64,000 nt of DNA from the NCBI RefSeq assembly GCF_000204195.1, contig NZ_AFBG01000003.1, positions 62,001 through 126,000 on the forward strand, given 5' to 3'. Position numbers and translations under genes: made by a program. The notes beneath the pieces are model-generated. The model did not search any database. It was not told where the DNA came from and worked only from the letters and a program-made list of their open reading frames with translations. Shown here one piece after another: positions 49,411 through 57,906 of the stretch; within the stretch, counting starts at the first letter, position 1, and each line of letters begins with the position of its first letter. Source of the DNA: Acidovorax radicis N35. Lineage in GTDB: Bacteria; Pseudomonadota; Gammaproteobacteria; Burkholderiales; Burkholderiaceae_C.

Positions 49411-49421
49411 GGAGACAGCAG

Positions 49422-50123
49422 ATGCCCGATAAACATCTTTCGTCCCAGTTCGATAGCGAACTCAACAGCGTGTCCGCCCGTGTCATGGAGATGGGCGGCC
49501 TGGTGGAATCGCAGATTCGGCAGGCTGTGTACGCCCTGTCCCAGTTCAGCCTGGAGGCCGTGGAGACTGTGGCTTCTATGGAAACCCGCATCAACGCGAT
49601 GGAGGTCGAAATCGACCAGGAGCTGTCGTCCATCATCGCCCGCCGCCAGCCCACCGCGCGCGACCTGCGCCTGTTGCTGGCTTTCTCCAAGGCTACGGCC
49701 AACCTCGAGCGCATGGGCGACGAGGCCAACAAGATGGCCCGCATGGTGCGTTCCATCATTGAGGGCGGTGCGCCGCGTTCACTTCCCTCCAGCGATTTGC
49801 GCGTGGCCGCCGAGTTGGCCTCCGGCCAGTTGCGCAAGACGCTGGATGCGTTTGCGCGGCTGGACGTCAAGGCGGCTGTGGCCATCCTCAAGGAGGATGA
49901 CCTGATCGACAAGGAGTTCGATGGCTTCGTGCGCAAACTCATCACGTACATGATGGAAGACCCCCGCACCATCTCGCCCAGCCTGGACCTGTTGTTCCTG
50001 GCCAAGGCGATCGAGCGCATCGGTGACCATTCCAAGAATGTGGCCGAGCTCATCATCTATCTGGTCAAGGGCAAGGATGTGCGCCACACTGCCCTCGACG
50101 AGATCGAGTCGGCTGTCTTGTAG
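49422..50123 (+). CDS. phoU: Phosphate signalling protein PhoU
   Basis: PhoU links the Pst transporter to PhoR and keeps the Pho response off when phosphate is plentiful. The 233-residue product consists of two three-helix repeats with the metal-binding motifs LERMGDEANKMA and IERIGDHSKNVAE. AAGGAG precedes the ATG at 49422; the longer open frame upstream overlaps pstB and was rejected. Confidence 0.97.
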   Translation: MPDKHLSSQFDSELNSVSARVMEMGGLVESQIRQAVYALSQFSLEAVETVASMETRINAMEVEIDQELSSIIARRQPTARDLRLLLAFSKATANLERMGDEANKMARMVRSIIEGGAPRSLPSSDLRVAAELASGQLRKTLDAFARLDVKAAVAILKEDDLIDKEFDGFVRKLITYMMEDPRTISPSLDLLFLAKAIERIGDHSKNVAELIIYLVKGKDVRHTALDEIESAVL

Positions 50124-50144
50124 CGAAAGGGCTTTGGCACATTT

Positions 50145-50852
50145 ATGAGAAAGCTCCCACGCGTCCTCATCGTGGAGGACGAACCCGCGATTGCCGAGCT
50201 GATTGCTGTCAATCTGCGCCACAACGGATTCCAGCCTTTCTGGGCGGAAGACGGCGACTCGGCCCAGCGCGAGCTGGACGCTGTGCTGCCCGACGTCATC
50301 CTGCTCGACTGGATGCTGCCCGGGCAAAGCGGCCTGTCGCTGGCCCGCAAATGGCGGGCCGACAGCCGCACCAAACCGATCCCGATCCTGATGCTCACGG
50401 CCCGCGGCGATGAGCCCGACAAGATTGCTGGGCTCGATGCTGGCGCGGACGACTACATCACCAAGCCGTTCTCCACGCAGGAACTGCTGGCCCGCATCCG
50501 CGCGGTGCTGCGCCGTCGTGCGCCCGAGCAGGTCAGCGACAGCGTGACCATTGGCGAGCTGGTGCTCGATGCCGGAACGTACCGCGTGACCTTCCAGGGC
50601 CAGCCGCTCAAGGTGGGTCCTACGGAGTTCAAGCTGCTGCACTTCCTGATGAAGCATGCCGAGCGTGTGCACAGCCGCTCGCAGCTGCTCGACAAGGTGT
50701 GGGGCGACCATGTCTTCATCGAGGAGCGCACGGTGGACGTGCATGTGAAGCGCCTGCGCGAAGCGCTGGGCGCCGCCTCCGTGATGGTGGAAACCGTGCG
50801 TGGCGCGGGCTACCGGCTCACGGCCCAGCCCCAGGTGCAGTTGCAGGCGTGA
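50145..50852 (+). CDS. phoB: Phosphate regulon response regulator PhoB
   Basis: An OmpR/PhoB-type regulator of 235 residues: receiver with the acidic pocket (Glu11, Asp12), phospho-acceptor Asp55 in VILLDWMLPG and Lys in ITKPFST, then a winged-helix domain with RTVDVHVKRLREAL as recognition helix. It should bind the Pho boxes found upstream of the lipid operon, ppk, ppx and pstS. Lies 21 bases after phoU. Confidence 0.97.
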   Translation: MRKLPRVLIVEDEPAIAELIAVNLRHNGFQPFWAEDGDSAQRELDAVLPDVILLDWMLPGQSGLSLARKWRADSRTKPIPILMLTARGDEPDKIAGLDAGADDYITKPFSTQELLARIRAVLRRRAPEQVSDSVTIGELVLDAGTYRVTFQGQPLKVGPTEFKLLHFLMKHAERVHSRSQLLDKVWGDHVFIEERTVDVHVKRLREALGAASVMVETVRGAGYRLTAQPQVQLQA

Positions 50853-50918
50853 GCGCCTGTTCACTTCCCCTGCAATAGGGAGAAGAGGTGCTGAGGGCGC
50901 AAGCCTGATGTTGTCGAT

Positions 50919-50946
50919 GGGGCGCACAGGATGCGCCCCTGCTTTT
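50919..50946 (+). terminator. Hairpin between phoB and phoR
   Basis: GGGGCGCA and TGCGCCCC form a perfect 8-bp stem with a 5-base loop, followed by TGCTTTTC, 22 bases before the phoR start. It resembles a leaky terminator that would lower PhoR relative to PhoB. Confidence 0.55.
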
Positions 50947-50968
50947 CTGAGAAGGCTTTGCTGACCGC

Positions 50969-52315
50969 ATGCTGTGGCGTATTTCGTATTTCCTGCTCTG
51001 GCAGATAGCGGGTGGTGGGCTGGGATGGTGGCACGGTGGCGGCCCCTGGGGCGCTGCCCTGGGTGCAGCCCTGGCGGCGTGGGCCTGGTTTGTCTGGGAC
51101 CTGCTGCGCGGTGCGCGCGTGCTGCGCTGGCTGCGCACGGGGGATCTGTCCGAAGTCCCGGCCATGCGCGGTATCTGGGGCGAGGCGGCAGACCGTGCGC
51201 GGCGCCTCTTGCGCAGGCAGGAGGCCCAGATCCGCGACAGCCAGGACCGGCTGCAGGAGATCCTGGCCGCGCTGCAGGCCACGCCCAATGGGGTGGTCTT
51301 GCTGGATGCGCAAGGCCGCATCGAGTGGTGCAACCAGATGGCGGCCAGCCAGTTCGGCTTTGATGCGCAGCGCGATGTGATGCAGTCGATCGGCAACCTG
51401 GTGCGTGACCCCGAGTTCACCGCCTACTTTGCCGCCCAGGACTTCACCCACGATGTGGTGCTGGAGGGGCGTTTCAGCACGCCTTCGCGGCCGGTGCGCA
51501 TCTCGGTGCATCTGCACCCCTATGGCGATGGGCGCACCCTGCTGCTGTCGCGCGATGTCACGGCGCTGGAGCAGGCCGAGGCCATGCGGCGTGACTTCGT
51601 GGCCAATGTGTCCCATGAGATCCGCACGCCCCTGACCGTGTTGACCGGTTTTGTCGAAACCCTGCAGACGCTGCCCTTGAGCGCAGAAGAGCGGTCTCGC
51701 TACCTGGGCATGATGGCCCAACAGGCGCTGCGCATGCAAAGCGTGGTGCAAGACCTCTTGACGCTGTCGCGCCTGGAGGGCAGCCCGCCACCCGGCATGG
51801 CAGAGTGGACACCTGTGCAGGCACTGATGCAGCGCTGCGAAGAGGAGGGGCGTGCGTTGTCGTCCCTGCTCACGCAGAACCAGCCGCGCCAGCATGTCAT
51901 GGTTTTTCCGCCGATGAACGCCTTGCAGGCCGAAGGCGACATTGCGGGTGTGCCCACCGAGCTGCAAAGCGCGTTGTCGAATCTCATCAGCAATGCAGTG
52001 CGCTACACGCCTGCGGGCGGGGTGATCACGGTGGCGTGGCACCGCATGGAAGATGGCCGCGCAGTTTTCTCGGTGCAAGACACGGGGCCGGGTATCGCCC
52101 CCGAGCACCTGCCGCGCCTGACAGAGCGCTTTTATCGCGTGGACCGCAGCCGCTCCCGCGAGACCGGCGGCACAGGCCTGGGGCTGGCCATCGTCAAGCA
52201 TGTCCTGCAGCGGCATGGTGCCACGCTGGACATTGCCAGCACCCTGGGCAAGGGCTCGGTGTTCACGGTCACCTTTCCGGCGAACCGGCTGCGCGGGTTC
52301 TTGCTGCCGGACTGA
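50969..52315 (+). CDS. phoR: Phosphate regulon sensor kinase PhoR
   Basis: A membrane histidine kinase of 448 residues that phosphorylates PhoB when the Pst/PhoU signal reports low phosphate. The short N-terminus has two hydrophobic stretches (about 1-48) with almost no periplasmic part, then a PAS domain (about 90-195), the dimerisation helix with His216 in NVSHEIRTPLTVL and the ATP-binding domain (NLISNAVRYTP, DTGPGI, GGTGLGLAIVKH). The end overlaps the opposite MATE gene by 47 bases. Confidence 0.97.
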   Translation: MLWRISYFLLWQIAGGGLGWWHGGGPWGAALGAALAAWAWFVWDLLRGARVLRWLRTGDLSEVPAMRGIWGEAADRARRLLRRQEAQIRDSQDRLQEILAALQATPNGVVLLDAQGRIEWCNQMAASQFGFDAQRDVMQSIGNLVRDPEFTAYFAAQDFTHDVVLEGRFSTPSRPVRISVHLHPYGDGRTLLLSRDVTALEQAEAMRRDFVANVSHEIRTPLTVLTGFVETLQTLPLSAEERSRYLGMMAQQALRMQSVVQDLLTLSRLEGSPPPGMAEWTPVQALMQRCEEEGRALSSLLTQNQPRQHVMVFPPMNALQAEGDIAGVPTELQSALSNLISNAVRYTPAGGVITVAWHRMEDGRAVFSVQDTGPGIAPEHLPRLTERFYRVDRSRSRETGGTGLGLAIVKHVLQRHGATLDIASTLGKGSVFTVTFPANRLRGFLLPD

Positions 52316-53636
52316 TGGCTGTCCAGAGCATGGCCATGAAAAGCGCCGCGGTCACCCACAAGGCCACGGCACTCGCGGCCCAGAAGGGGGTGGGCGATGG
52401 TTCCGTTGCCCAGGGCCCCTGGCCCTGGTAGGCCAGCAGGTAGCCACCCCCCAAGCCTGCCCCCCACAGCAGCACGCAATACACCACCAGCGGCGCCACG
52501 GTGATGCGGTAGCAGCGCAACACGAACACGCACAGTGTCTGCAGTGCATCGGCTGCGTGGTACGCCGCGACCCACACCATGACCCCGCCCGTCAGGGCCA
52601 CCACGCCGGTGTGGGCGGAGTACACACCGCCAATGTGATTTTTTGCTATCAATAAAATAGCTGCTAGCGCAATGCCAATAAGCGCAGAGAGCCTAAAACC
52701 TATAAAAACCACATTGCGCGCCCGTGCGGGATCGCCAGCACCCAGCCAATAGCTGACGCGGGCGCTGGTGGCGATGGCCAGCGACAGCGGCACCATGTAG
52801 AGCACAGCCGCCACATTGGCCGCGATCTGGTGCGCCGCCGATGCGGTGGTGCCCTGGCGTGCAATGAACAACGCCATCAGTGTGAACGACGTCACCTCGA
52901 CCATGACGGCAAGCCCCGCCGGGATGCCCAACCGTGCAAACCCCCCGATGGTGGGCCAGTGCGGGGGCTCCATGCGGCGCCAGATGTGCAGGGGCCTATA
53001 TATGTCCCGCGTGCGCAGCAACCAGATCGCCAGCGCGAGCATGCTGCAGTTGACCACCAGGGTGGCCCAGGCGCATCCCACCACGCCCTGCGCGGGCAGC
53101 CCTGCGCCGCCAAAGGTGAACCAGATCGACAGGGGCAGCTTGATCAGCAGCGAGCCCACCTGCAGCCAGGTCACCAGTTGGGGGCGCCCCAGGGCCTGGT
53201 TCAAGGTGCTGTAGATGCGAAAGAGGAGGGCAGGCGGCAATGCCAGGGCCAGCACGGCCAGGTAGCTTTCCACCTCGGTGCGCAGGGCCGGCGGCACCTC
53301 GGTCCAGCGCAGAAGGGGTCCGGGGGACAGCAGGATGGCCATCCCCACCAGTGAGGCCACGCCGCACAGGTAAAGTGACTGCCGCAGAGACCGGCCCAGG
53401 GCATCGGTCTGTCGGGCGCCGCGCTGCTCGGCCCATACCGGAAGCAACGCCTGGAGCACGCCAATCAGCGCCACATACACGCTGATGAAGATGGCGCTGC
53501 CCACCGACAATGCGGCGAGCGAGGCTTCTCCATGGCGCCCGGCGACGATGGTGTCCGTCACGCCAAACGCCATTACAGCCAGTTGCCCAGCCAGCACCGT
53601 GATGGCGTGGCGGGAGATGGTCGAAAGCTCGGACAT
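52269..53636 (-). CDS. MATE-family efflux transporter
   Basis: A multidrug/toxin extrusion type exporter of 455 residues with about twelve membrane helices. The N-terminal half has AVMAFGVTDTIVAGRHGEAS and the second half ASAAHQIAANVAAVLYMVP, both typical of MATE. The substrate is unknown. A family A repeat encodes part of a helix (LIGIALAAILLIAKNHIG). It lies 21 bases behind the next leftward gene and its 3' end runs into phoR, tail to tail. Confidence 0.9.
   Translation of the reverse strand: MSELSTISRHAITVLAGQLAVMAFGVTDTIVAGRHGEASLAALSVGSAIFISVYVALIGVLQALLPVWAEQRGARQTDALGRSLRQSLYLCGVASLVGMAILLSPGPLLRWTEVPPALRTEVESYLAVLALALPPALLFRIYSTLNQALGRPQLVTWLQVGSLLIKLPLSIWFTFGGAGLPAQGVVGCAWATLVVNCSMLALAIWLLRTRDIYRPLHIWRRMEPPHWPTIGGFARLGIPAGLAVMVEVTSFTLMALFIARQGTTASAAHQIAANVAAVLYMVPLSLAIATSARVSYWLGAGDPARARNVVFIGFRLSALIGIALAAILLIAKNHIGGVYSAHTGVVALTGGVMVWVAAYHAADALQTLCVFVLRCYRITVAPLVVYCVLLWGAGLGGGYLLAYQGQGPWATEPSPTPFWAASAVALWVTAALFMAMLWTAISPAARTRAAGSPER
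52637..52703 (+). repeat. Family A interspersed repeat, copy 7 (inside the MATE gene)
   Basis: ATTTTTTGCTATCAATAAAA, then TAGCTGCTAGCGCAATGCCA, then ATAAGCGCAGAGAGCCTAAA. The GCTATCAATAAAATAGC palindrome is perfect at its ends, and the GCGC arms and AGAGCC tail are recognisable. It is antisense to the MATE gene, which reads through it as hydrophobic helix. Confidence 0.8.
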
Positions 53637-53657
53637 TACCCCGGCATCATTCGGGCA

Positions 53658-55358
53658 TCAGCGTGCAGGCCCCGCACGGTGAAACACCAGGAGGTGGTCG
53701 TTCTTGTCAGTGGGGCGTGGAATGGTGGCTCGGGCTTCCCAGCGCGCCACATTCACCATGCGCTCCGACGGAGGCCAGGAAGCGATGTCCGCCACCAGCC
53801 AGTCGCACTCGTCCTGCAGGCCTGCCCGTTGCAGCGAAAGGCCGCCGTGGTACTGCAGTGCCGCCACCTGGGCGCGGTTTAGTCCCACGGTCTGCACGCA
53901 GCCCGGGGACGGGCCCAATGTGGCCATCACGCTGCGAACCTGGGGGCGGTAGCTGCGGGCGTAGTCCAGCAGTGGGAGCCACAGGGTCATCAGCAGCAGC
54001 CAGCCCAGCGCAGCGCCGCTGGCGGGCAGCACCAGGCTCTTCCAGATCGGGGCCCGGTTGCGCGAGGCGCGCCACCACACCAGGCTGCACCAGCCCACGG
54101 TGGCCGCCAGGGCCACGATGAGGGCCAGCGCAGAAAACTGCGGCACAAAACCGGGGGCCAGCTTGGCCACATTGGCCGCAGGCTTGGCGGGAACGCCCGT
54201 CTGCATGGCAATCCAGATCACCCAGATCGCCAGTGCAGAAATGGTGAAGAACAGCAGTGTGAACCAGTCGATCAGAGCCCCCACGCTACGTCGCAACGTC
54301 GGCAAGGCGAACGCGGCCAGTGCGGCCAGGGCCGGCAGGCCGAGCAGCAAGGCCCTGTCTGCGGGCTGGGTAGTGAAGGTGGCAGCGATGGAAACCGCCG
54401 AGAACCACAGCGGAAGCAGCAGGTGCCGGTGCCCCTGGCGGCTGATGATCTGCTTGCGCCATCGCCACAGGGTCCACAGCGCGAGGGGCCAGGCGGGCCA
54501 TCCAAACCATAGCAGCAGCCGCGCCAGGCTCTGCCATTCCTTGCCGCCAGAGCCGGAACCCACGATCCGCCAGCGCCAGAGATCCAGCCCCCAGGCGATC
54601 CATGCCGCCACCAGCGTGATCGCCGCCAGGGTGAGCGCCCAGCGCAGGCGGCGGTCTGTCGGGCTGCCGGGCGCATACACCACCACCGCCATGCTGCCCA
54701 ACCCCAGCAATGCCGCAAGCGCGGGAGCGCCCGCCAGCGTGAGCCCGACCAGGCCCGCGACCAGCGCCACGGCAGGGGCCACGGTGCGGTGTGGCATGGC
54801 TGCAACCGCAAAGAAGATCAGCGCCGTACAACTGAGCTGCACCAGATAACTGGTGACTTCATGCGAGAGCTGCGCGAGACCCAGGCAGGCAATCAGTGCC
54901 AGCAGCCCGCCATCGGCAATCGCGCGGGCGTAGTCGGGTGGGTTGGCTTCGCCTCCAAAGGCGAAAGCCACAGGCTGGGCTCCGGGACTGCGGGCGAGGT
55001 AGTAGACGGCGTACCACGTGGCAATGAGGGTGATGACCAGCAGGAAGGCGAAGGGGAGTCGAACCGCCATTTCGGCAGAACCCCACTGTGGCGCCAGCTG
55101 GATGGCCCATGCACCCAGCCAGTACGGCAGCAGTCCTTCGGTCTCCGGGGGCATGCCGCCCAGCAGGGGGCTCAGCCAGGGCGTACGCCCGTGGGCCAGT
55201 TCCAGCATGTAGCCAAACGCCGTGACATCCGCACTTTTCCACGGATCGCGCCCGATGAAGCCTGGCACGACGTAGGCAATACAAAGCAGGACCAGTGCCC
55301 AGCGTGGCAGGGGGCTGACAGCGTTCTGGGTAACGATGGCGGGGGTTGGTGGATTCAC
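53658..55358 (-). CDS. ArnT-like membrane glycosyltransferase
   Basis: A polytopic protein of 566 residues with about eleven hydrophobic segments and a soluble C-terminal part from about 470. The first loop has GFIGRDPWKSADVTAFGYML, the DPW/ExE-type acidic loop of GT-C enzymes such as ArnT and protein mannosyltransferases, followed by PPETEGLLPYWLGA. It probably moves a sugar from a lipid carrier to an acceptor in the periplasm; the donor and acceptor are unknown. It is followed by the MATE gene in the same direction. Confidence 0.78.
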   Translation of the reverse strand: MNPPTPAIVTQNAVSPLPRWALVLLCIAYVVPGFIGRDPWKSADVTAFGYMLELAHGRTPWLSPLLGGMPPETEGLLPYWLGAWAIQLAPQWGSAEMAVRLPFAFLLVITLIATWYAVYYLARSPGAQPVAFAFGGEANPPDYARAIADGGLLALIACLGLAQLSHEVTSYLVQLSCTALIFFAVAAMPHRTVAPAVALVAGLVGLTLAGAPALAALLGLGSMAVVVYAPGSPTDRRLRWALTLAAITLVAAWIAWGLDLWRWRIVGSGSGGKEWQSLARLLLWFGWPAWPLALWTLWRWRKQIISRQGHRHLLLPLWFSAVSIAATFTTQPADRALLLGLPALAALAAFALPTLRRSVGALIDWFTLLFFTISALAIWVIWIAMQTGVPAKPAANVAKLAPGFVPQFSALALIVALAATVGWCSLVWWRASRNRAPIWKSLVLPASGAALGWLLLMTLWLPLLDYARSYRPQVRSVMATLGPSPGCVQTVGLNRAQVAALQYHGGLSLQRAGLQDECDWLVADIASWPPSERMVNVARWEARATIPRPTDKNDHLLVFHRAGPAR

Positions 55359-55410
55359 GCGTCAGAGGGCGGCAAAAGCGGAGCCACCGAGAATAAGGGC
55401 AAAACCAAAG

Positions 55411-55444
55411 AAAAAGGCAGCCCGGTTGCCCGGGCTGCCTTTTT
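55411..55444. terminator. Bidirectional terminator after rpmE2
   Basis: AAAAAGGCAGCCCGG and CCGGGCTGCCTTTTT form a perfect 15-bp inverted repeat with a 4-base loop, 21 bases downstream of the L31 stop on the minus strand. It is a strong terminator for rpmE2 and would work in both directions. Confidence 0.9.
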
Positions 55445-55464
55445 GGCGGGAACGCAAGGACGAA

Positions 55465-55719
55465 TTACTTCGCTGCGGTCTTGCCGAAACGGTTGCGGAA
55501 GCGCTCCACGCGGCCACCCATGTTGTCCACCGACTTTTGCGTACCGGTGTAGAAGGGGTGCGACTCCGAGGAGGTGTCCAGCTTGAACAGCGGATATTCC
55601 TTGCCTTCGAAGGTTTCCATTTCCTTGGTGTTCACGCACGAACGGGTCACGAACTTGAAACCGTTGGACAGGTCCGAGAACAGGACTTCGCGGTAGTTGG
55701 GGTGAATGCCTTCTTTCAT
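55465..55719 (-). CDS. rpmE2: 50S ribosomal protein L31 type B
   Basis: L31 helps bridge the ribosomal subunits. The 84-residue product starts [16 protein letters not shown] and carries only one cysteine, so it is the zinc-independent (C-minus, type B) form. AAGGA lies before the ATG at 55719; an in-frame TTG two codons earlier is too close to it. It follows rho in the same direction, separated by a family B repeat. Confidence 0.95.
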   Translation of the reverse strand: MKEGIHPNYREVLFSDLSNGFKFVTRSCVNTKEMETFEGKEYPLFKLDTSSESHPFYTGTQKSVDNMGGRVERFRNRFGKTAAK

Positions 55720-55890
55720 GATCAATCCTTGTCAAGTGCGGGAGCCGTGCTGAACCCGGTGCAACCTTTGCGCCGTGGAACATCCAGCGTACTTTCCGCA
55801 GAAAAAGCCCTCTATTATGGCACAGGCGGTTGGATGGCATTTTCGCGTTGGCCTGTGACCGCTGAAACTGGCACGGTCTTGGCCAGAACC

Positions 55891-55991
55891 GCCGCGCAAG
55901 GGCCGCCCCGCCGCGCTGGCGGTGTCCCCCTTCCCGAATTGCGTAGCAATTCGAGAGAAGGGGGAAGGCGCGAAAGCGCCTCAGGGGGTTG
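55891..55991 (-). repeat. Family B structured repeat, copy 1 (rho-rpmE2 gap)
   Basis: A GC-rich element of about 100 bases that begins directly at the rho stop. It contains AGGCGC-GAAA-GCGCCT (55966-55981) and CGAATTGC-GTA-GCAATTCG (55935-55953) hairpins, the latter inside a longer CCCCCTTC/GAAGGGGG stem, and the shared arm GCCGCGCAAGGGCCGCCCCG. Its reverse complement aligns end to end with the copy at 60512. Confidence 0.85.
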
Positions 55992-57254
55992 TTACCCTCC
56001 CCTTCGCATCATGTCGAAGAAGTCCACATTGGTCTTGGTGGCCTTCATGTTCTTGATCATGAGCTCCATCGACTCGATCTCGTCCATGTTGTACATGAAC
56101 TGGCGCAGGATGCGGGTCTTTTGCAGGATCTCGGGCGCCAGCAGCAGCTCTTCGCGGCGCGTGCCGCTCTTGTTGAGTTCAATCGCGGGGAACACGCGCT
56201 TTTCGTACAGGCGGCGGTTCAGGTGGATTTCACAGTTGCCGGTGCCCTTGAATTCTTCAAAGATCACTTCGTCCATGCGGCTGCCGGTGTCGACCAGGGC
56301 GGTGGCGATGATGGTGAGCGAGCCACCTTCCTCGACCTTGCGCGCGGCGCCGAAGAAGCGCTTGGGGCGCTGCAGCGCGGCGGCGTCCACACCACCCGAC
56401 AGCACCTTGCCGGACGACGGCACGACGTTGTTGTAGGCGCGGGCCAGGCGGGTGATCGAATCGAGCAGGATCACCACGTCCTTCTTCAGCTCGACCAGGC
56501 GCTTGGCGCGCTCGATCACCATCTCGGCCACGTGCACGTGGCGGGCGGCGGGCTCGTCGAAGGTGGAGGCGATGATTTCGCCCTTCACCGTGCGCTGCAT
56601 TTCGGTCACTTCTTCAGGGCGCTCGTCCACCAGCAGCACCATCAGGTGCACATCGGGGTTGTTGGCCGTGATGGCGTGGGCGATGTGCTGCATCATCACC
56701 GTCTTGCCGCTCTTGGGCGGGGCGACGATCAGCGCGCGCTGGCCACGGCCGATGGGGGCGATGATGTCGATGATGCGGCCGGTGATGTTCTCTTCGCTCT
56801 TGACGTCGCGCTCCAGGCGCATCTGCTCCTTGGGGAACAGGGGCGTCAGGTTTTCGAACATCACCTTGTGCTTGTTCTGCTCCGGCGGGCCGCCGTTGAC
56901 GGAGTCGAGTTTGTTCAGTGCGAAGTAACGTTCACCGTCTTTGGGTGTGCGGACTTCACCTTCGATCATGTCGCCGGTGTGCAGATTGAAACGGCGCACC
57001 TGGCTGGGACTGATGTAGATATCGTCCGTGCTGGCGGTAAAGCTCGTGTCCGGGCTGCGCAGGAAGCCGAAGCCGTCGGGCAGGATCTCCAGCACGCCGT
57101 CGGCAATGATCTGTTCCCCGGTCTTGGCGCGCTTCTTGATGATCGCAAACATCAGCTCCTGCTTGCGCATGCGGCCGGTATTTTCGATTTCGAGTTCTTC
57201 GGCTTGCTTCAGGACTTCAGACACGTGCAGTGCCTTGAGTTCGTTTAAGTGCAT
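55992..57254 (-). CDS. rho: Transcription termination factor Rho
   Basis: Rho is the hexameric RNA helicase that terminates transcription. The 420-residue protein has the N-terminal RNA-binding domain (with GFGFLRSPD and [10 protein letters not shown]) and the ATPase core with Walker A APPKSGKT (178-185), Walker [17 protein letters not shown] and the Q- and R-loop regions. The 261-base gap before it holds its own leader (possible -10 CATAAT on the minus strand near 57393) and the trxA terminator. Confidence 0.98.
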   Translation of the reverse strand: MHLNELKALHVSEVLKQAEELEIENTGRMRKQELMFAIIKKRAKTGEQIIADGVLEILPDGFGFLRSPDTSFTASTDDIYISPSQVRRFNLHTGDMIEGEVRTPKDGERYFALNKLDSVNGGPPEQNKHKVMFENLTPLFPKEQMRLERDVKSEENITGRIIDIIAPIGRGQRALIVAPPKSGKTVMMQHIAHAITANNPDVHLMVLLVDERPEEVTEMQRTVKGEIIASTFDEPAARHVHVAEMVIERAKRLVELKKDVVILLDSITRLARAYNNVVPSSGKVLSGGVDAAALQRPKRFFGAARKVEEGGSLTIIATALVDTGSRMDEVIFEEFKGTGNCEIHLNRRLYEKRVFPAIELNKSGTRREELLLAPEILQKTRILRQFMYNMDEIESMELMIKNMKATKTNVDFFDMMRRGG

Positions 57255-57465
57255 GGAATGACTCCTTGGCGGAGCTGGTATGAATCTTGGGGGAGGAGGG
57301 CTGGTGCCAGATGGGCTGCTGTTTGCAGGTCTGGCTCGCCGGGGATCTCGGTCCGGCTGCCAATGCGTGCAGGCCGGTGATCTGAAGGAATTATGACAGG
57401 AAATAAAGCGGGCGATTCACGGGGTCCGAATTCGGTCTGTGTCTGGCGCTGCAATCTGTGTCGTG

Positions 57466-57505
57466 AAAACAAACAACCCCGCGTGCATGGGCGGGCGCGG
57501 GGTTG
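57466..57505 (-). terminator. Terminator of trxA
   Basis: On the minus strand CAACCCCGCG and CGCGGGGTTG form a perfect 10-bp stem with a 12-base loop followed by TTTGTTTT, just after the trxA stop. It separates trxA from rho. Confidence 0.88.
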
Positions 57506-57515
57506 TGGGTGTGGA

Positions 57516-57848
57516 TCAGGCCAGTTGCTGATCGATGAAGGCGGTCAGTTGCGCCTTGCTCATGGCGCCGACCTTGGTGGCGGCCAACTGGCCATCCTTG
57601 AACAGCATCAGCGTGGGGATGCCGCGAATGCCGAACTTGGCGGGGATCTCGCGGTTTTCGTCCACGTTCATCTTGGCAATCTGCAGCTTGCCCTGGTAGG
57701 TGCCTGCCACTTCGTCCAGGATGGGGGCGATCATTTTGCAGGGGCCGCACCATTCGGCCCAGTAGTCCACCAGCACGGCGGAGCCGGGCTGGAGCACGTC
57801 GGCTTCAAAGCTGGCGTCAGAGACATGTTTGATGAGTTCGCTGGCCAT
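57516..57848 (-). CDS. trxA: Thioredoxin 1
   Basis: TrxA reduces disulfides in cytoplasmic proteins, including ribonucleotide reductase. The 110-residue length is standard, with the active site WCGPC at residues 33-37, the structural cis-Pro in [10 protein letters not shown], and the conserved start [17 protein letters not shown]. It stands before rho, as in many proteobacteria, and divergent from addB. Confidence 0.98.
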   Translation of the reverse strand: MASELIKHVSDASFEADVLQPGSAVLVDYWAEWCGPCKMIAPILDEVAGTYQGKLQIAKMNVDENREIPAKFGIRGIPTLMLFKDGQLAATKVGAMSKAQLTAFIDQQLA

Positions 57849-57906
57849 GGCGGATTCCTTGATTTTGAGCGGGTTGTGACCGGTGTACGTTTAAAGTCAG
57901 GGCATT

